Source: Salmonella enterica subsp. enterica serovar Choleraesuis
Lineage (GTDB): Bacteria > Pseudomonadota > Gammaproteobacteria > Enterobacterales > Enterobacteriaceae
DNA: 64,000 nt
Reading direction: 5' to 3'
Assembly: GCA_022846635.1 (NCBI GenBank)
Contig: AP025685.1
Coordinates: forward strand, 1,240,001-1,304,000
The position numbers and the translations under genes are program-made. Shown here in pieces: positions 1 through 9,619 of this stretch. Under the pieces are notes generated by a model, which worked only from the letters and a program-made list of their open reading frames with translations, was not told the origin of the DNA and did no database searches. Positions within the stretch are counted from its first letter, which is position 1. Every line of letters starts with the position of its first letter.

Positions 1-229
1 TGAAATGACGAAGAAATACTCATGAGTTTACGCGTAATCGCGTAAAATACAGGCTTTGAGGCGCTGCCCCTGATTTGCCGGCCCGCGGATTATCCGTCTG
101 TGGCCTTGCTTAGGGCGGCACAGAATACTCGATTGGCCCCTGTGATGACAAAATATTTTGAACGTTGTCATAAGGTGTTGTGATTTTGCAGTGATTTTTT
201 ATTTTTTGTCCAGAAAGTTGAGGTGAGCC
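1..229. other. Intergenic region upstream of yfbV
   Basis: No gene is visible. In E. coli this gap separates yfbV from the divergent ackA-pta operon, so the left edge probably lies just upstream of ackA. A 6-bp inverted repeat (TGACAA...TTGTCA, about 147-171) sits upstream of yfbV; its role is unknown. An AGGTGAG ribosome-binding site at 221-227 serves yfbV. Confidence 0.5.
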
Positions 230-685
230 ATGGCAACGACCCCAAATGGCAGCGTTAGTCCCTTTAGTTTCTTTCGTCGTGGCCAGCATTACGCCAAATC
301 ATGGCCCCTGGAAAAGACCCTCGCGCCCGTGTTTATTGAAAACCGGCTTATTCGCGCTACGCGCTTCGCTATCCGCTTTATGCCGCCAATCGCTATCTTT
401 ACTTTGTGCTGGCAGATAGCGCTGGGCGGGCAGCTTGGCCCGGCTGTGGCCACCGCGCTGTTCGCTATCAGCCTGCCAATGCAGGGGCTGTGGTGGCTGG
501 GTAAACGCTCGGTGACGCCGCTACCGCCTGCGGTTCTGCACTGGTTTTATGAAGTGCGCGGTAAGCTGGAAGAGGCAGGCCAGGCCCTGGCACCGCTTGA
601 GCGTCAGCCGGATTACCAGGCACTAGCCGAAATACTTAAGCGCGCCTTTAGTCATCTCGACAAAACCTTCCTCGACGATCTGTAA
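230..685 (+). CDS. yfbV: UPF0208 inner-membrane protein YfbV
   Basis: A 151-residue protein of the UPF0208 family, a small inner-membrane protein. Published E. coli work links YfbV to chromosome macrodomain (Ter) organisation and insulation, but its biochemical activity is not known. The sequence shows a basic N-terminal part, two hydrophobic segments at about residues 43-64 and 70-90, and a soluble, charged C-terminal tail with coiled-coil character. Length equals the E. coli protein. The ATG follows AGGTGAG by two bases. It stands alone, 141 bp ahead of yfbU, the same neighbour as in E. coli. Family assignment is firm; function is not. Confidence 0.95.
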   Translation: MATTPNGSVSPFSFFRRGQHYAKSWPLEKTLAPVFIENRLIRATRFAIRFMPPIAIFTLCWQIALGGQLGPAVATALFAISLPMQGLWWLGKRSVTPLPPAVLHWFYEVRGKLEEAGQALAPLERQPDYQALAEILKRAFSHLDKTFLDDL

Positions 686-823
686 TAACGGCCTCACACT
701 TAAGTATGGCATCACTACAGGTCAACCGCTTTATAGATTAGGGATCATGCTGCAGGAGAGCGCCAGACGCGCTCTTCGCCGTAAACCAGACACACATTTA
801 GCAGATATGCTGCACAGGAGTAA

Positions 824-1321
<498 letters not shown>

Positions 1322-1334
1322 GGAGGAATCTAAC

Positions 1335-1994
1335 GTGAAGTGTCGGGGCATGTTATTCGATCTGGACGGAACGTTAGTTGACTCGCTGGCGGTCGTCGAA
1401 CGCGCCTGGTGCCGCTGGGCTGACCGTTTCGCAATTCCTCACGACGAGTTGCTGAGCTTTATTCACGGTAAACCGGCCATTACTTCATTGCGCCACTTTA
1501 TGCCGGGCCAGCCGGAAGAGGCCGTGCAGGCCGAGTTTAAACAGCTTGAGCGGCTGGAGGCCGAGGATACCGAAGGCATTACGGCACTTCCCGGCGCTTT
1601 GGCGCTATTACGCCGCCTGGACGAGCTCGGTGTGCCGTGGGGAATAGTGACATCCGGTTCGGTGCCGGTGGCCAGCGCTCGCTGTCAGGCCGCGGGGATC
1701 CCTAAGCCAAAGGTTTTTGTCACCGTTGAACAGGTTAGCCGCGGTAAGCCGTATCCCGAGCCTTATTTATTAGGCGCCGAGCGTTTAGGGTTACCAGCAG
1801 CGGATTGTCTGGTCGTCGAAGATGCAGAGGCAGGGATTGAGTCCGGACTGGCTGCGGGCTGTCGGGTGGCGGCGGTGAATGCACCGGCGCAGGCATCCGG
1901 GCTGGATAAAGTCGACCTGAGACTGCACTCTCTTAACGAGTTGTTGCTCACACCTGAGCCTGACGGCGGGGTGAGGGTGATACAAAGCGTGTGA
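1335..1994 (+). CDS. hxpA: HAD-family sugar phosphatase HxpA (YfbT)
   Basis: A 219-residue HAD-superfamily phosphatase, subfamily IA, orthologous to E. coli YfbT/HxpA, which dephosphorylates hexitol and sugar phosphates (sorbitol-6-phosphate among others). Motif I is FDLDGT, with nucleophile D9 and general acid D11. A TSGS motif II lies near residue 104. The GKPYPEPY segment carries the motif III lysine, and VVEDAEAG gives the Mg-binding acidic pair of motif IV. Translation starts at GTG (1335) just after a perfect AGGAGG at 1321-1326; no closer ATG fits. It forms a likely operon with yfbU and is followed by a strong terminator. Confidence 0.93.
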   Translation: MKCRGMLFDLDGTLVDSLAVVERAWCRWADRFAIPHDELLSFIHGKPAITSLRHFMPGQPEEAVQAEFKQLERLEAEDTEGITALPGALALLRRLDELGVPWGIVTSGSVPVASARCQAAGIPKPKVFVTVEQVSRGKPYPEPYLLGAERLGLPAADCLVVEDAEAGIESGLAAGCRVAAVNAPAQASGLDKVDLRLHSLNELLLTPEPDGGVRVIQSV

Positions 1995-2001
1995 AAACGG
2001 C

Positions 2002-2029
2002 AAAGCGCTGCTCCGGCAGCGCTTTTTTT
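2002..2029 (+). terminator. Rho-independent terminator after hxpA
   Basis: Perfect 10-bp stem (AAAGCGCTGC / GCAGCGCTTT) with a TCCG loop, running into a T tract. It ends the yfbU-hxpA transcript 8 bp after the hxpA stop and isolates yfbS. Confidence 0.9.
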
Positions 2030-2069
2030 ATGGCATTCTGAATCTACCGTTACCCAACAAGGAATCGTT

Positions 2070-3902
2070 GTGAATCGTGAGCTCATCTGGGTGTTAAGCC
2101 TGCTGATGGTAGCGATAATTTTGTTCGCTACCGGCAAAGTGCGCATGGATGCCGTCGCGCTGCTAGTGATTGTCGCTTTTGTCCTTAACGGCACGCTATC
2201 GGTCAGCGAAGCGCTGGCGGGCTTTAGCGATCCGAACGTTATTTTGATTGCCGCACTGTTTATTATCGGCGACGGCCTGGTACGTACCGGGGTCGCCACT
2301 CGTTTGGGTTCATGGCTGGTGGATATGTCCGGCAGTAGTGAAACCAAAATGCTGATTCTCCTGATGCTGACCGTCGCCGGGCTGGGGGCTTTTATGAGCT
2401 CTACCGGCGTGGTGGCAATATTTATTCCCGTGGTGCTTAGCGTTTGTACCAGGATGAATACTTCGCCCTCACGGTTAATGATGCCACTGAGTTTTGCCGG
2501 GCTTATTAGCGGCATGATGACGCTGGTAGCAACTCCGCCGAACCTGGTGGTAAGTAGTGAACTCGTGCGCGAAGGACTACAGGGTTTTCAGTTCTTCAGC
2601 GTGACACCGATAGGTCTGGTGGTACTGGTGCTGGGGATCGGTTACATGCTGGTGGTGCGTTTTGCGCTGAAAGGCACTGAGGACGACGACGGCAAGCCAC
2701 AGTGGAAACGGCGCACGTTCCGCGAGTTGATTAAAGAATATGGTCTGACCGGAAGAGCGCGTCGTCTGGCGATTCGCCCCGGTTCTCCGCTGGCGGGCCA
2801 TCGTCTGGACGATCTCAAGCTACGCGAGCGTTACGGTGCAAACGTCATCGGTCTGGAACGCTGGCGTCGTTTTCGCCGGGTGATCGTTAACGTCCATGGT
2901 GGTACAGAATTTCGCGCACGGGACGTATTGTTGATAGATATGTCGGCGTCCGACGTGGATTTACGTGAGTTTTGTGCCACGCAAATGCTGGAGCCGATGA
3001 TCCTGCGTGGCGAATATTTCTCTGACCAGGCATTAGATGTAGGGATGGCCGAGGTCGTGATGGTTCCTGAGTCAGAGATGGTCGGCAAATCGGTGCGGGA
3101 AATAGGTTTTAGGACCCGTTATGGATTAAACGTCATCGGCCTTAAACGCGGCGGTGAAGTGCTGGAAGACGATATCGTTAATGAGCCGCTTCAGCTTGGG
3201 GACATTATTCTGGTTATTGGAGACTGGCGGGTTATCGGTCAGTTGAACCAAAAGCATCGCGACTTCCTGGTACTGAATCTGCCCGCAGAGGCTATGGATG
3301 CGTCACCTGCCCACAGTCAGGCTCCTCACGCTATTTTTTGCCTGGCGCTGATGGTGGCGCTAATGCTCACCGATGAAGTGCCAAACGCCGTGGCGGCTAT
3401 TATCGCCTGCCTTTTAATGGGTAAATTCCGCTGTATCGATCTGGAAGGTGCTTATAAAGCTATCCACTGGCCGAGCATTATTTTGATTGTCGGGATGATG
3501 CCGTTTGCCCTGGCATTGCAAAAAACCGGCGGGGTGGATTTGATAGTCAGCGGGCTTATGGGTCTGGGCGGCGGTTATGGCCCTTATCTGATGCTTATCT
3601 GCCTGTTTGTCCTGTGTGCCACTATTGGGTTGTTTATCTCTAATACCGCTACGGCTGTCTTGATGGCACCTATAGCACTGGCTGCCGCACGCTCGATGGA
3701 GGTTTCACCTTATCCGTTTGCCATGATGGTGGCGATGGCCGCATCGGCGGCGTTTATGACGCCGGTATCTTCACCGGTTAATACCCTGGTGATGGGGCCA
3801 GGTCATTACAGTTTCAGCGATTTTGTGAAGATAGGTGTACCGTTTACACTGATTGTCATGGTGGTCTGTGTATTACTGATTCCGGTACTATTTCCTTTCT
3901 GA
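2070..3902 (+). CDS. yfbS: SLC13/DASS-family transporter YfbS with RCK_C domains
   Basis: A 610-residue inner-membrane protein of the DASS/SLC13 (CitT-like) permease family. Hydrophobic helices at about residues 1-200 and 400-610 flank a cytoplasmic insert at about 215-395. The insert holds two RCK_C/TrkA-C repeats, each with a YGxNVIGL-type core (near residues 255 and 355). The [12 protein letters not shown] and SNTATAVL segments are the paired transport signatures of the family. The substrate is not established; an anion is likely. The start is GTG at 2070, eight bases after AAGG, at the E. coli position. It is monocistronic between two terminators. Confidence 0.92.
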   Translation: MNRELIWVLSLLMVAIILFATGKVRMDAVALLVIVAFVLNGTLSVSEALAGFSDPNVILIAALFIIGDGLVRTGVATRLGSWLVDMSGSSETKMLILLMLTVAGLGAFMSSTGVVAIFIPVVLSVCTRMNTSPSRLMMPLSFAGLISGMMTLVATPPNLVVSSELVREGLQGFQFFSVTPIGLVVLVLGIGYMLVVRFALKGTEDDDGKPQWKRRTFRELIKEYGLTGRARRLAIRPGSPLAGHRLDDLKLRERYGANVIGLERWRRFRRVIVNVHGGTEFRARDVLLIDMSASDVDLREFCATQMLEPMILRGEYFSDQALDVGMAEVVMVPESEMVGKSVREIGFRTRYGLNVIGLKRGGEVLEDDIVNEPLQLGDIILVIGDWRVIGQLNQKHRDFLVLNLPAEAMDASPAHSQAPHAIFCLALMVALMLTDEVPNAVAAIIACLLMGKFRCIDLEGAYKAIHWPSIILIVGMMPFALALQKTGGVDLIVSGLMGLGGGYGPYLMLICLFVLCATIGLFISNTATAVLMAPIALAAARSMEVSPYPFAMMVAMAASAAFMTPVSSPVNTLVMGPGHYSFSDFVKIGVPFTLIVMVVCVLLIPVLFPF

Positions 3903-3908
3903 TAATAA

Positions 3909-3938
3909 AAGCCCGGCGTCAGGCCGGGCTTCGTTTTT
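3909..3938. terminator. Terminator between yfbS and yfbR
   Basis: Stem AAGCCCGGC / GCCGGGCTT (9 bp, 5-nt loop) followed by TCGTTTTTT on the + strand; A residues on the left side let it also act on the - strand. It serves convergent yfbS and yfbR. Confidence 0.88.
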
Positions 3939-4537
3939 TACAGCGTGCTATTTTGGCTAATTTCATCCAAAGACAATTCAAAGCTTGGCACGAATACCTG
4001 CATAAAATAGTCCATTTCATCGCTGCGCCGGTCGGCAAGCGTCTTCTCCAGCCGCGTTTTGGCCAGTCGAAACTCGTTATTGCCAGCCGATAACTCCTCC
4101 AGACATTTCAGATAGGCGCACAGGGCATCCGCCTGTTTTACGATGGCTTTTTCCTGCTCGCTGGCCTGTTGTTCATCAATCAGCGGTGCGAAGTCAGCCC
4201 GCAGTTCTGGCGGCAACATCTCGATGAGTTTGTGCTGGGCAATTTTCTCAATGGCTTTATATTCGTGGGCAATCTGAGGGTTGAAATATTTCACCGGCGT
4301 TGGCAGATCTCCGGTCAACACTTCGCTGGCATCGTGATAAAGCGCCAGCAGCGTAATACGCCCGGCATCCAGATTCCCGCCGTACAGACGGTTTTTGATT
4401 ACCGCTAAAACGTGAGCAACCTGAGCGACCTGCAAACTGTGTTCCGACACATTCTCTGTCCGCACGTTGCGCATGAGCGGCCAGCGGTTGATTAATTTCA
4501 GGCGTGAGAGATGGGCAAAAAAATGGCTGCGGGTCAT
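3938..4537 (-). CDS. yfbR: 5'-deoxynucleotidase YfbR
   Basis: A 199-residue HD-domain phosphohydrolase that converts deoxyribonucleoside 5'-monophosphates to deoxynucleosides in the cytoplasm, acting in dNTP pool and dCTP/dUMP metabolism. The metal and substrate residues of the E. coli enzyme are all present at the same numbers: R18-W19, H33, H68-D69, D77 and D137. Length matches the family. It reads convergently to yfbS and lies 74 bp downstream of alaA on the same strand, with a weak GC-rich hairpin between them. Confidence 0.95.
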   Translation of the reverse strand: MTRSHFFAHLSRLKLINRWPLMRNVRTENVSEHSLQVAQVAHVLAVIKNRLYGGNLDAGRITLLALYHDASEVLTGDLPTPVKYFNPQIAHEYKAIEKIAQHKLIEMLPPELRADFAPLIDEQQASEQEKAIVKQADALCAYLKCLEELSAGNNEFRLAKTRLEKTLADRRSDEMDYFMQVFVPSFELSLDEISQNSTL

Positions 4538-4582
4538 AACTGCCTCGGTAATGACAAAGAAAGACAGTGTGCGCTGACAAGG

Positions 4583-4605
4583 GGAGGGGAGGCAACCCCC
4601 TCCCT
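4583..4605 (-). terminator. GC-rich hairpin downstream of alaA
   Basis: Stem GGGAGGGG / CCCCTCCC (8 bp) with a 7-8 nt loop, 7 bp beyond the alaA stop. There is no T tract on the - strand, so it may only attenuate read-through into yfbR or protect the alaA 3' end. Confidence 0.45.
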
Positions 4606-4611
4606 GAGGTA

Positions 4612-5826
4612 TTACTGGTGATAACCGCTGAGGAAGCGGCCAAACTTGGTGATAGCCATTTCCAGCTCATCAACCCGTGGCAGGGTGACGATACGCACGT
4701 GGTCCGGGTGAGGCCAGTTAAAGGCAGTACCCTGAACCAACAGCACTTTTTCCTGAAGCAGGAAATCTAGCACCATTTTCTGGTCGTCATGCAGATTGAA
4801 GCGTTTTGGGTCGATTTTTGGGAACATATATAAAGCGCCCTGGGGCTTAACGCAGCTAACGCCCGGAATCTCGTTAATCAGCTCCCACGCACGGTTACGC
4901 TGCTCGTAAAGACGACCGCCGGGAGTGATAAACTCATTGATACTTTGGTAGCCGCCCAACGCGGTCTGGATTGCATGCTGTGCCGGAACGTTAGCGCACA
5001 GGCGCATAGAAGCCAGCATCTCCAGCCCTTCAATATAGCCTTTAGCGTGCTTCTTCGGTCCATTGATAACCATCCAGCCCTGACGGAAGCCCGCCACGCG
5101 ATAGGTTTTGGATAATCCGTTAAAGGTTACCGTCAATAAATCCGGTGCCAGAGCGGCGATAGAATGGTGCTGAGCAGCATCGTAGAGGATTTTGTCGTAA
5201 ATCTCGTCGGCGAAAATTATCAGATTATGCTGGCGGGCTAGTTCCACAATCTCAAGCAGCAGCTCTTTGGAGTAAACCGCCCCGGTGGGGTTATTTGGGT
5301 TAATAATAACGATACCACGGGTACGCGGGGTGATTTTGGCGCGAATATCGTCAAGATCCGGGAACCAGCCTGCGGATTCATCGCACAGATAGTGCACCGC
5401 GTTGCCCCCGGAAAGCGCGACCGCCGCAGTCCACAGCGGATAATCTGGCGCAGGAACCAGCATTTCATCGCCGGTATTTAGCAGAGCCTGCATCGCCTGG
5501 ACGATAAGTTCGGAAACCCCGTTGCCGATATAGATATCCTCAACGGTCATATCCATCATGTCGCGCTGCTGATAATGCTGCATGATGGCCTTACGAGCAG
5601 AGTACAACCCTTTTGAATCGCTATATCCCTGCGCAGTGGGCAGGTTGCGAATAACGTCGACCAGAATTTCGTCGGGTGCTTCAAAGCCAAAAGGTGCCGG
5701 GTTGCCGATATTCAGTTTGAGAACTTTATTGCCTTCTTCTTCCAGGCGCTTTGCTTCTTTTAATACCGGACCACGGATGTCGTAACAGACGTTATCAAGC
5801 TTGCGGGATTTTTCAATCGGGGACAT
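4612..5826 (-). CDS. alaA: Glutamate-pyruvate aminotransferase AlaA
   Basis: A 404-residue PLP-dependent class I/II aminotransferase that makes L-alanine from pyruvate and glutamate in the cytoplasm; the main alanine synthesis route in E. coli together with AvtA and AlaC. The PLP lysine is K240 in the SKTYRVAG motif. The NPNNPTG motif (177-182) and the ADEIYD motif (206-211) contribute the cofactor-ring contacts. N-terminal sequence and length match E. coli AlaA. The ATG at 5826 follows GAAGG. It is divergent from lrhA across a roughly 1 kb gap; in E. coli it is Lrp-regulated, which I cannot confirm here. Confidence 0.96.
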   Translation of the reverse strand: MSPIEKSRKLDNVCYDIRGPVLKEAKRLEEEGNKVLKLNIGNPAPFGFEAPDEILVDVIRNLPTAQGYSDSKGLYSARKAIMQHYQQRDMMDMTVEDIYIGNGVSELIVQAMQALLNTGDEMLVPAPDYPLWTAAVALSGGNAVHYLCDESAGWFPDLDDIRAKITPRTRGIVIINPNNPTGAVYSKELLLEIVELARQHNLIIFADEIYDKILYDAAQHHSIAALAPDLLTVTFNGLSKTYRVAGFRQGWMVINGPKKHAKGYIEGLEMLASMRLCANVPAQHAIQTALGGYQSINEFITPGGRLYEQRNRAWELINEIPGVSCVKPQGALYMFPKIDPKRFNLHDDQKMVLDFLLQEKVLLVQGTAFNWPHPDHVRIVTLPRVDELEMAITKFGRFLSGYHQ

Positions 5827-6837
5827 GGGTAACCTTCAGTGTTCGCGGGCTTCCTGCCATGGAAGCGCTCTGGCAACAATTTACCCCTCCGGTAGGCGGT
5901 TTTAAAGGGCTGAAGTCTGGTTCCTTATCCTGACGCTGGTTCTGTTTAGGCACGATTGTCTGGTTGGGGCTGATGAGTCAGGAAGCTATTAGTAACGTAA
6001 TCGATTAACCCAAAATAATGCACTGATATTAAATTTCCCTGTAGCGGTAAATTTTGTTTTATGGCGTAAGGGCAGGGCGTAGATGTCTATTTATCCGTCA
6101 ATGGGATTGTGAAAACCTAATAATTACAGTTCTCATTATTAAGATGAACTTATTGTTCGGGGCTGCGGGATTAAGTATGGAATCGGCTGCTAGTTAATGA
6201 TTTGTTTATTAAATGCGGATTTCGATTTAATAAACAGGTAAACGGCACTGATAATTTTCCTTTATTTTTGAGGTCATCATCACAAACTTAAACAGCCAGA
6301 TGACTGGTTAAATGCAAAATCAGCTCCAGATCAGATTAATGGCATTAAAAATTATGAAATTAGCATTTTTAGGATATGATTATTGCCCTAAATGGAAACG
6401 GGAATGAGTGTGAGGCGATGTTGCTACACCGCTACTCTTATCTTCGTTGTTATTATAGCTATATGATTTTGTTGATATTTATAATATAGATTGGTGTTTG
6501 GATATCTGGTGCGGTCTTAAAATGTGATTCTGATTCAAATTATTAATCTGAACCACTAAATGTTAATGAATTCTAATGCGCTGAACCGAAGAATAAAGCA
6601 CTTAATTTTGAATTCATTTTTGTGTGACAAATTAAAGTGCGATTTTGATTAAATCTCAGACCCGTAAGGCTGATTGATTTATATCTCCACCAGGAAGATT
6701 CCATTTTTTTGATTCATTGCAGACTGACTCATTAATTACAAACTGGATATCAGAATACTAAAGATTTCGTTTTTACCCTCGACAATACACAGCATGGAAC
6801 CAGGGAATCCTTTGGGTGACCCGGTAGTGAAAAAATT
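5827..6837. other. Long alaA-lrhA intergenic region (lrhA leader)
   Basis: An AT-rich 1 kb gap with no supportable gene. E. coli also has roughly 0.9 kb here, with a distal lrhA promoter and a long lrhA 5' leader that is a target for RcsB, LrhA itself and small RNAs (from the literature). A TATAAT at 6480-6485 would give a leader of about 350 nt, similar to E. coli. A partial dyad, TAAG-N5-CTTA (6140-6152), resembles an RcsB-type box. Two overlapping very short frames (6404-6466 and 6418-6489) were judged unconvincing. Confidence 0.5.
6480..6485 (+). promoter_or_regulatory. Candidate lrhA promoter -10 element
   Basis: Consensus TATAAT in an AT-rich tract, about 350 bp before the lrhA start. 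No good -35 hexamer stands at 16-18 bp. Assignment rests mainly on agreement with the long leader known for E. coli lrhA. Confidence 0.35.
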
Positions 6838-7776
6838 ATGACAAACGCAAATCGTCCGATTTTAAATCTCGACCTCGATCTGCTGAGAACCTTCGTTGCA
6901 GTTGCCGATCTCAACACCTTTGCGGCTGCGGCGGCGGCCGTATGCCGGACTCAATCAGCAGTTAGCCAGCAGATGCAGCGTCTTGAGCAGTTGGTGGGCA
7001 AAGAGCTATTTGCTCGCCATGGTCGTAATAAGCTTCTGACCGAGCACGGCATACAGCTGCTGGGTTATGCGCGTAAAATTCTGCGCTTTAATGACGAAGC
7101 CTGCCATTCGTTACTGTTTAACAATCTTCAGGGCGTGCTGCACATCGGTGCTTCCGATGAGTCGGCCGATACCATTCTGCCATTCCTGCTTAACCGAATA
7201 AGTTCTGTCTATCCGCGTTTGTCGCTGGATGTGCGGGTCAAACGTAATCCTTACATGCTGGATATGCTGCATAGTCAGGAAGTTGATCTGGTCGTCACCA
7301 CTTCTCAGCCGGTTGATGATGATTTTCTGGTGCTGCGTACTTCGCCAACTTTATGGTATTGCGCTGCGGATTATCATTTCCTGCCGGAGGAAGCGGTTCC
7401 ACTGGTTCTGTTAGACGAGCCAAGCCCATACCGGGATATGATTATTCGCCATCTTGATGCTGCCCGTATTCCATGGCGCATCTCTTACGTTGCTTCGACT
7501 CTGGCGGCAGTTCGTGCTGCGGTTAAAGCGGGGCTGGGCATTACCGCTCGCCCGGTAGAGATGATGAGTCCGGACTTAAGAGTTTTGGGTGCCAGCGACG
7601 GTTTGCCAGCACTGCCGGAGACCCGCTATTTGCTGTGCCGGCAGGCACAATGTGACAACGAACTGGCTAACGCCGTATTTGATGCGATGACGGCTGACAG
7701 CCTGCCTTACAGTACCGTTACATCTGGTGAAAATAGTGAGACCTTACTGGCTCAGGAACCTTGCTTTAAATCCTGA
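6838..7776 (+). CDS. lrhA: LysR-family regulator LrhA
   Basis: A 312-residue LysR-type regulator. Residues about 14-75 form the winged helix-turn-helix ([20 protein letters not shown] and [11 protein letters not shown]), and the remainder is the effector-binding domain. The first 100 residues are almost identical to E. coli LrhA, which represses flhDC (flagella, chemotaxis) and fimbriae, lowers RpoS translation, and activates its own gene. The C-terminal third is more divergent. The ATG at 6838 has only a weak ribosome-binding site, fitting a gene controlled through its long leader. It lies 620 bp ahead of nuoA in the same direction, as in E. coli, but is not thought to be part of the nuo operon. 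Confidence 0.95.
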   Translation: MTNANRPILNLDLDLLRTFVAVADLNTFAAAAAAVCRTQSAVSQQMQRLEQLVGKELFARHGRNKLLTEHGIQLLGYARKILRFNDEACHSLLFNNLQGVLHIGASDESADTILPFLLNRISSVYPRLSLDVRVKRNPYMLDMLHSQEVDLVVTTSQPVDDDFLVLRTSPTLWYCAADYHFLPEEAVPLVLLDEPSPYRDMIIRHLDAARIPWRISYVASTLAAVRAAVKAGLGITARPVEMMSPDLRVLGASDGLPALPETRYLLCRQAQCDNELANAVFDAMTADSLPYSTVTSGENSETLLAQEPCFKS

Positions 7777-8396
7777 GTGAGTGGTTATCCTCCATAATTT
7801 GTCTGAAATTCCCTCTGGCGGGAGAAAGTTTGTTAACCGGTGCTGATTTCGTGGCATTCAATGCTACTGGGGCAAACTTTCCTTTTAATCTATATATAAT
7901 CAAAGGATTAACTGTGATTTCGCCCCCTGTGTCACCGCCTGAGGGAAATTGAGCTCTCCGGCGTTTTCGTTAACATATCCGCTCATTTGTTACTCATTTG
8001 CGGTGTGAATTAACAAAAGCGTGTCACAGATCAAGAAAATAGTGTCCTCTGGGGGGATAAAAGCGCGGCAATTCCTGCCAGAATGTTAGAGAAATTTTGA
8101 TTTTCACACTTCATGGACTCGATTCAACAACGACACAACGCCTTGGTTTAGGCCGTCAGAAATGGCCGAAAGGCATGATATGTTAATGGAATGGCGTTCA
8201 TGTAAATTAATGTGTGGTTACTTTTGTTAAAGTTGACAAAAGGTTATAGAAAGGAGTAAAAAACCCTATCAATATGCTGCTTTTAAAATAATAACGGTGG
8301 TTATTGTAAGGTTTTTTTGTTCCTCCCTTTGAATCGATGTGGCTTCCATCTGCCAGTAAGAGCAGAGGTCTTTGCGCCACCTTTGATGAGTAAGCA
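7777..8396 (+). promoter_or_regulatory. nuo operon promoter and leader region
   Basis: A 620-bp gap holding the nuo promoters. Visible elements: TATATATAAT at 7891-7900; TTGACA at 8233-8238 with TAAAAA 18 bp later (8257-8262); a CTTTTGT/ACAAAAG inverted repeat at 8221-8242; and a small hairpin AATAAC-GGTG-GTTATT (8290-8305) with a T run at 8312-8318. In E. coli this region binds ArcA, NarL, FNR, Fis and IHF; I could not place those sites confidently. No gene is seen. Confidence 0.5.
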
Positions 8397-8828
8397 ATGA
8401 GTATGTCAACATCTACTGAGGTCATCGCTCACCACTGGGCGTTTGCTGTCTTTCTTATTGTTGCCATTGGTTTATGCAGCCTGATGCTGGTAGGGGCCTG
8501 GTTTTTGGGGGGCCGCTCACATGGCCGCACCAAAAACACGCCTTATGAGTCCGGTCTGGATTCCGTTGGTTCCGCACGTTTGCGCCTGTCTGCCAAATTC
8601 TATCTGGTAGCCATGTTCTTCGTTATCTTCGACGTGGAAGCGCTTTACCTGTATGCCTGGGCAACATCTATTCGTGAGGTTGGCTGGATAGGCTTTATCG
8701 AAGCCGCCATCTTTATCTTTGTGCTGCTGGCAGGTCTTATCTATCTGGTGCGTATTGGCGCTCTGGACTGGACGCCGGCGCGCTCACGCCGCCAACACAT
8801 CAATCGTCCCGACGAACACACTAATTGA
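8397..8828 (+). CDS. nuoA: NADH-quinone oxidoreductase subunit A
   Basis: A 143-residue inner-membrane subunit of complex I, first gene of the nuo operon. Three transmembrane helices (about residues 17-40, 68-90 and 96-120) sit next to the quinone site and peripheral-arm junction. The conserved loop after helix 1 contains the YESG motif and the [18 protein letters not shown] segment of helix 2 with its essential acidic residues. Sequence is near identical to E. coli in the first 120 residues, with variation at the C-terminus. It starts at ATG 8397 and is followed 27 bp later by nuoB. Confidence 0.97.
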   Translation: MSMSTSTEVIAHHWAFAVFLIVAIGLCSLMLVGAWFLGGRSHGRTKNTPYESGLDSVGSARLRLSAKFYLVAMFFVIFDVEALYLYAWATSIREVGWIGFIEAAIFIFVLLAGLIYLVRIGALDWTPARSRRQHINRPDEHTN

Positions 8829-8855
8829 CATTTGCAGTAATAGCGAGGCAATAAG

Positions 8856-9530
8856 ATGGACTATACGCTCACCCGCATAGATCCCAACGGTGAGAATGAC
8901 CGTTATCCCCTGCAAAAACAGGAGATTGTTACCGATCCCCTGGAGTCGCATGTACACCGCAACGTGTATATGGGCAAGCTGGAAAATGCGATGCACGACA
9001 TGGTTAACTGGGGGCGTAAAAACTCCCTGTGGCCTTATAACTTCGGTCTTTCCTGCTGCTACGTTGAGATGGTGACTTCGTTTACGGCGGTTCATGACGT
9101 GGCGCGCTTCGGCGCCGAAGTACTGCGTGCATCTCCGCGCCAGGCCGACTTTATGGTCGTTGCCGGAACCTGTTTCACCAAAATGGCCCCGGTTATTCAG
9201 CGCCTGTATGAACAGATGTTGGAACCGAAGTGGGTTATCTGCATGGGTGCCTGCGCCAACTCCGGTGGTATGTACGATATCTATTCGGTAGTGCAGGGCG
9301 TCGATAAATTCCTGCCGGTTGATGTGTATATCCCAGGCTGCCCTCCGCGCCCTGAAGCTTACATGCAGGCGCTTATGTTGTTGCAGGAGTCCATTGGTAA
9401 AGAACGCCGTCCGCTGTCGTGGGTGGTGGGTGACCAGGGCGTCTATCGTGCCAACATGCCGTCTGAGCGTGAACGTAAGCGCGGCGAGCGTATTGCCGTA
9501 ACCAACTTACGGTCTCCGGACGAAGTTTAA
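8856..9530 (+). CDS. nuoB: NADH-quinone oxidoreductase subunit B (N2 cluster)
   Basis: A 224-residue peripheral subunit carrying the terminal [4Fe-4S] cluster N2, which passes electrons to quinone. The ligands are the tandem cysteines C67-C68 plus C133 and C162 (E. coli C63, C64, C129, C158; the offset comes from four extra N-terminal residues). It contacts NuoCD, NuoI and NuoH at the membrane interface. The spacer to nuoCD is 89 bp, longer than most junctions in this operon. Confidence 0.97.
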   Translation: MDYTLTRIDPNGENDRYPLQKQEIVTDPLESHVHRNVYMGKLENAMHDMVNWGRKNSLWPYNFGLSCCYVEMVTSFTAVHDVARFGAEVLRASPRQADFMVVAGTCFTKMAPVIQRLYEQMLEPKWVICMGACANSGGMYDIYSVVQGVDKFLPVDVYIPGCPPRPEAYMQALMLLQESIGKERRPLSWVVGDQGVYRANMPSERERKRGERIAVTNLRSPDEV

Positions 9531-9619
9531 AGACACCTGCGGGGGCGGTTCTTCGATATCACAATTACTCGCGCGAAACCCTCCCGACCATCAGATGACC
9601 ATTAGCATGGTGAACAAAT

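Noticed and set aside
6404..6489. Two overlapping tiny frames (20 and 23 codons) with hydrophobic ends in the lrhA leader
   Set aside because: Ribosome-binding sites are poorly spaced, they overlap the candidate lrhA promoter, and AT-rich DNA readily yields such hydrophobic frames. They need ribosome profiling to be taken seriously.
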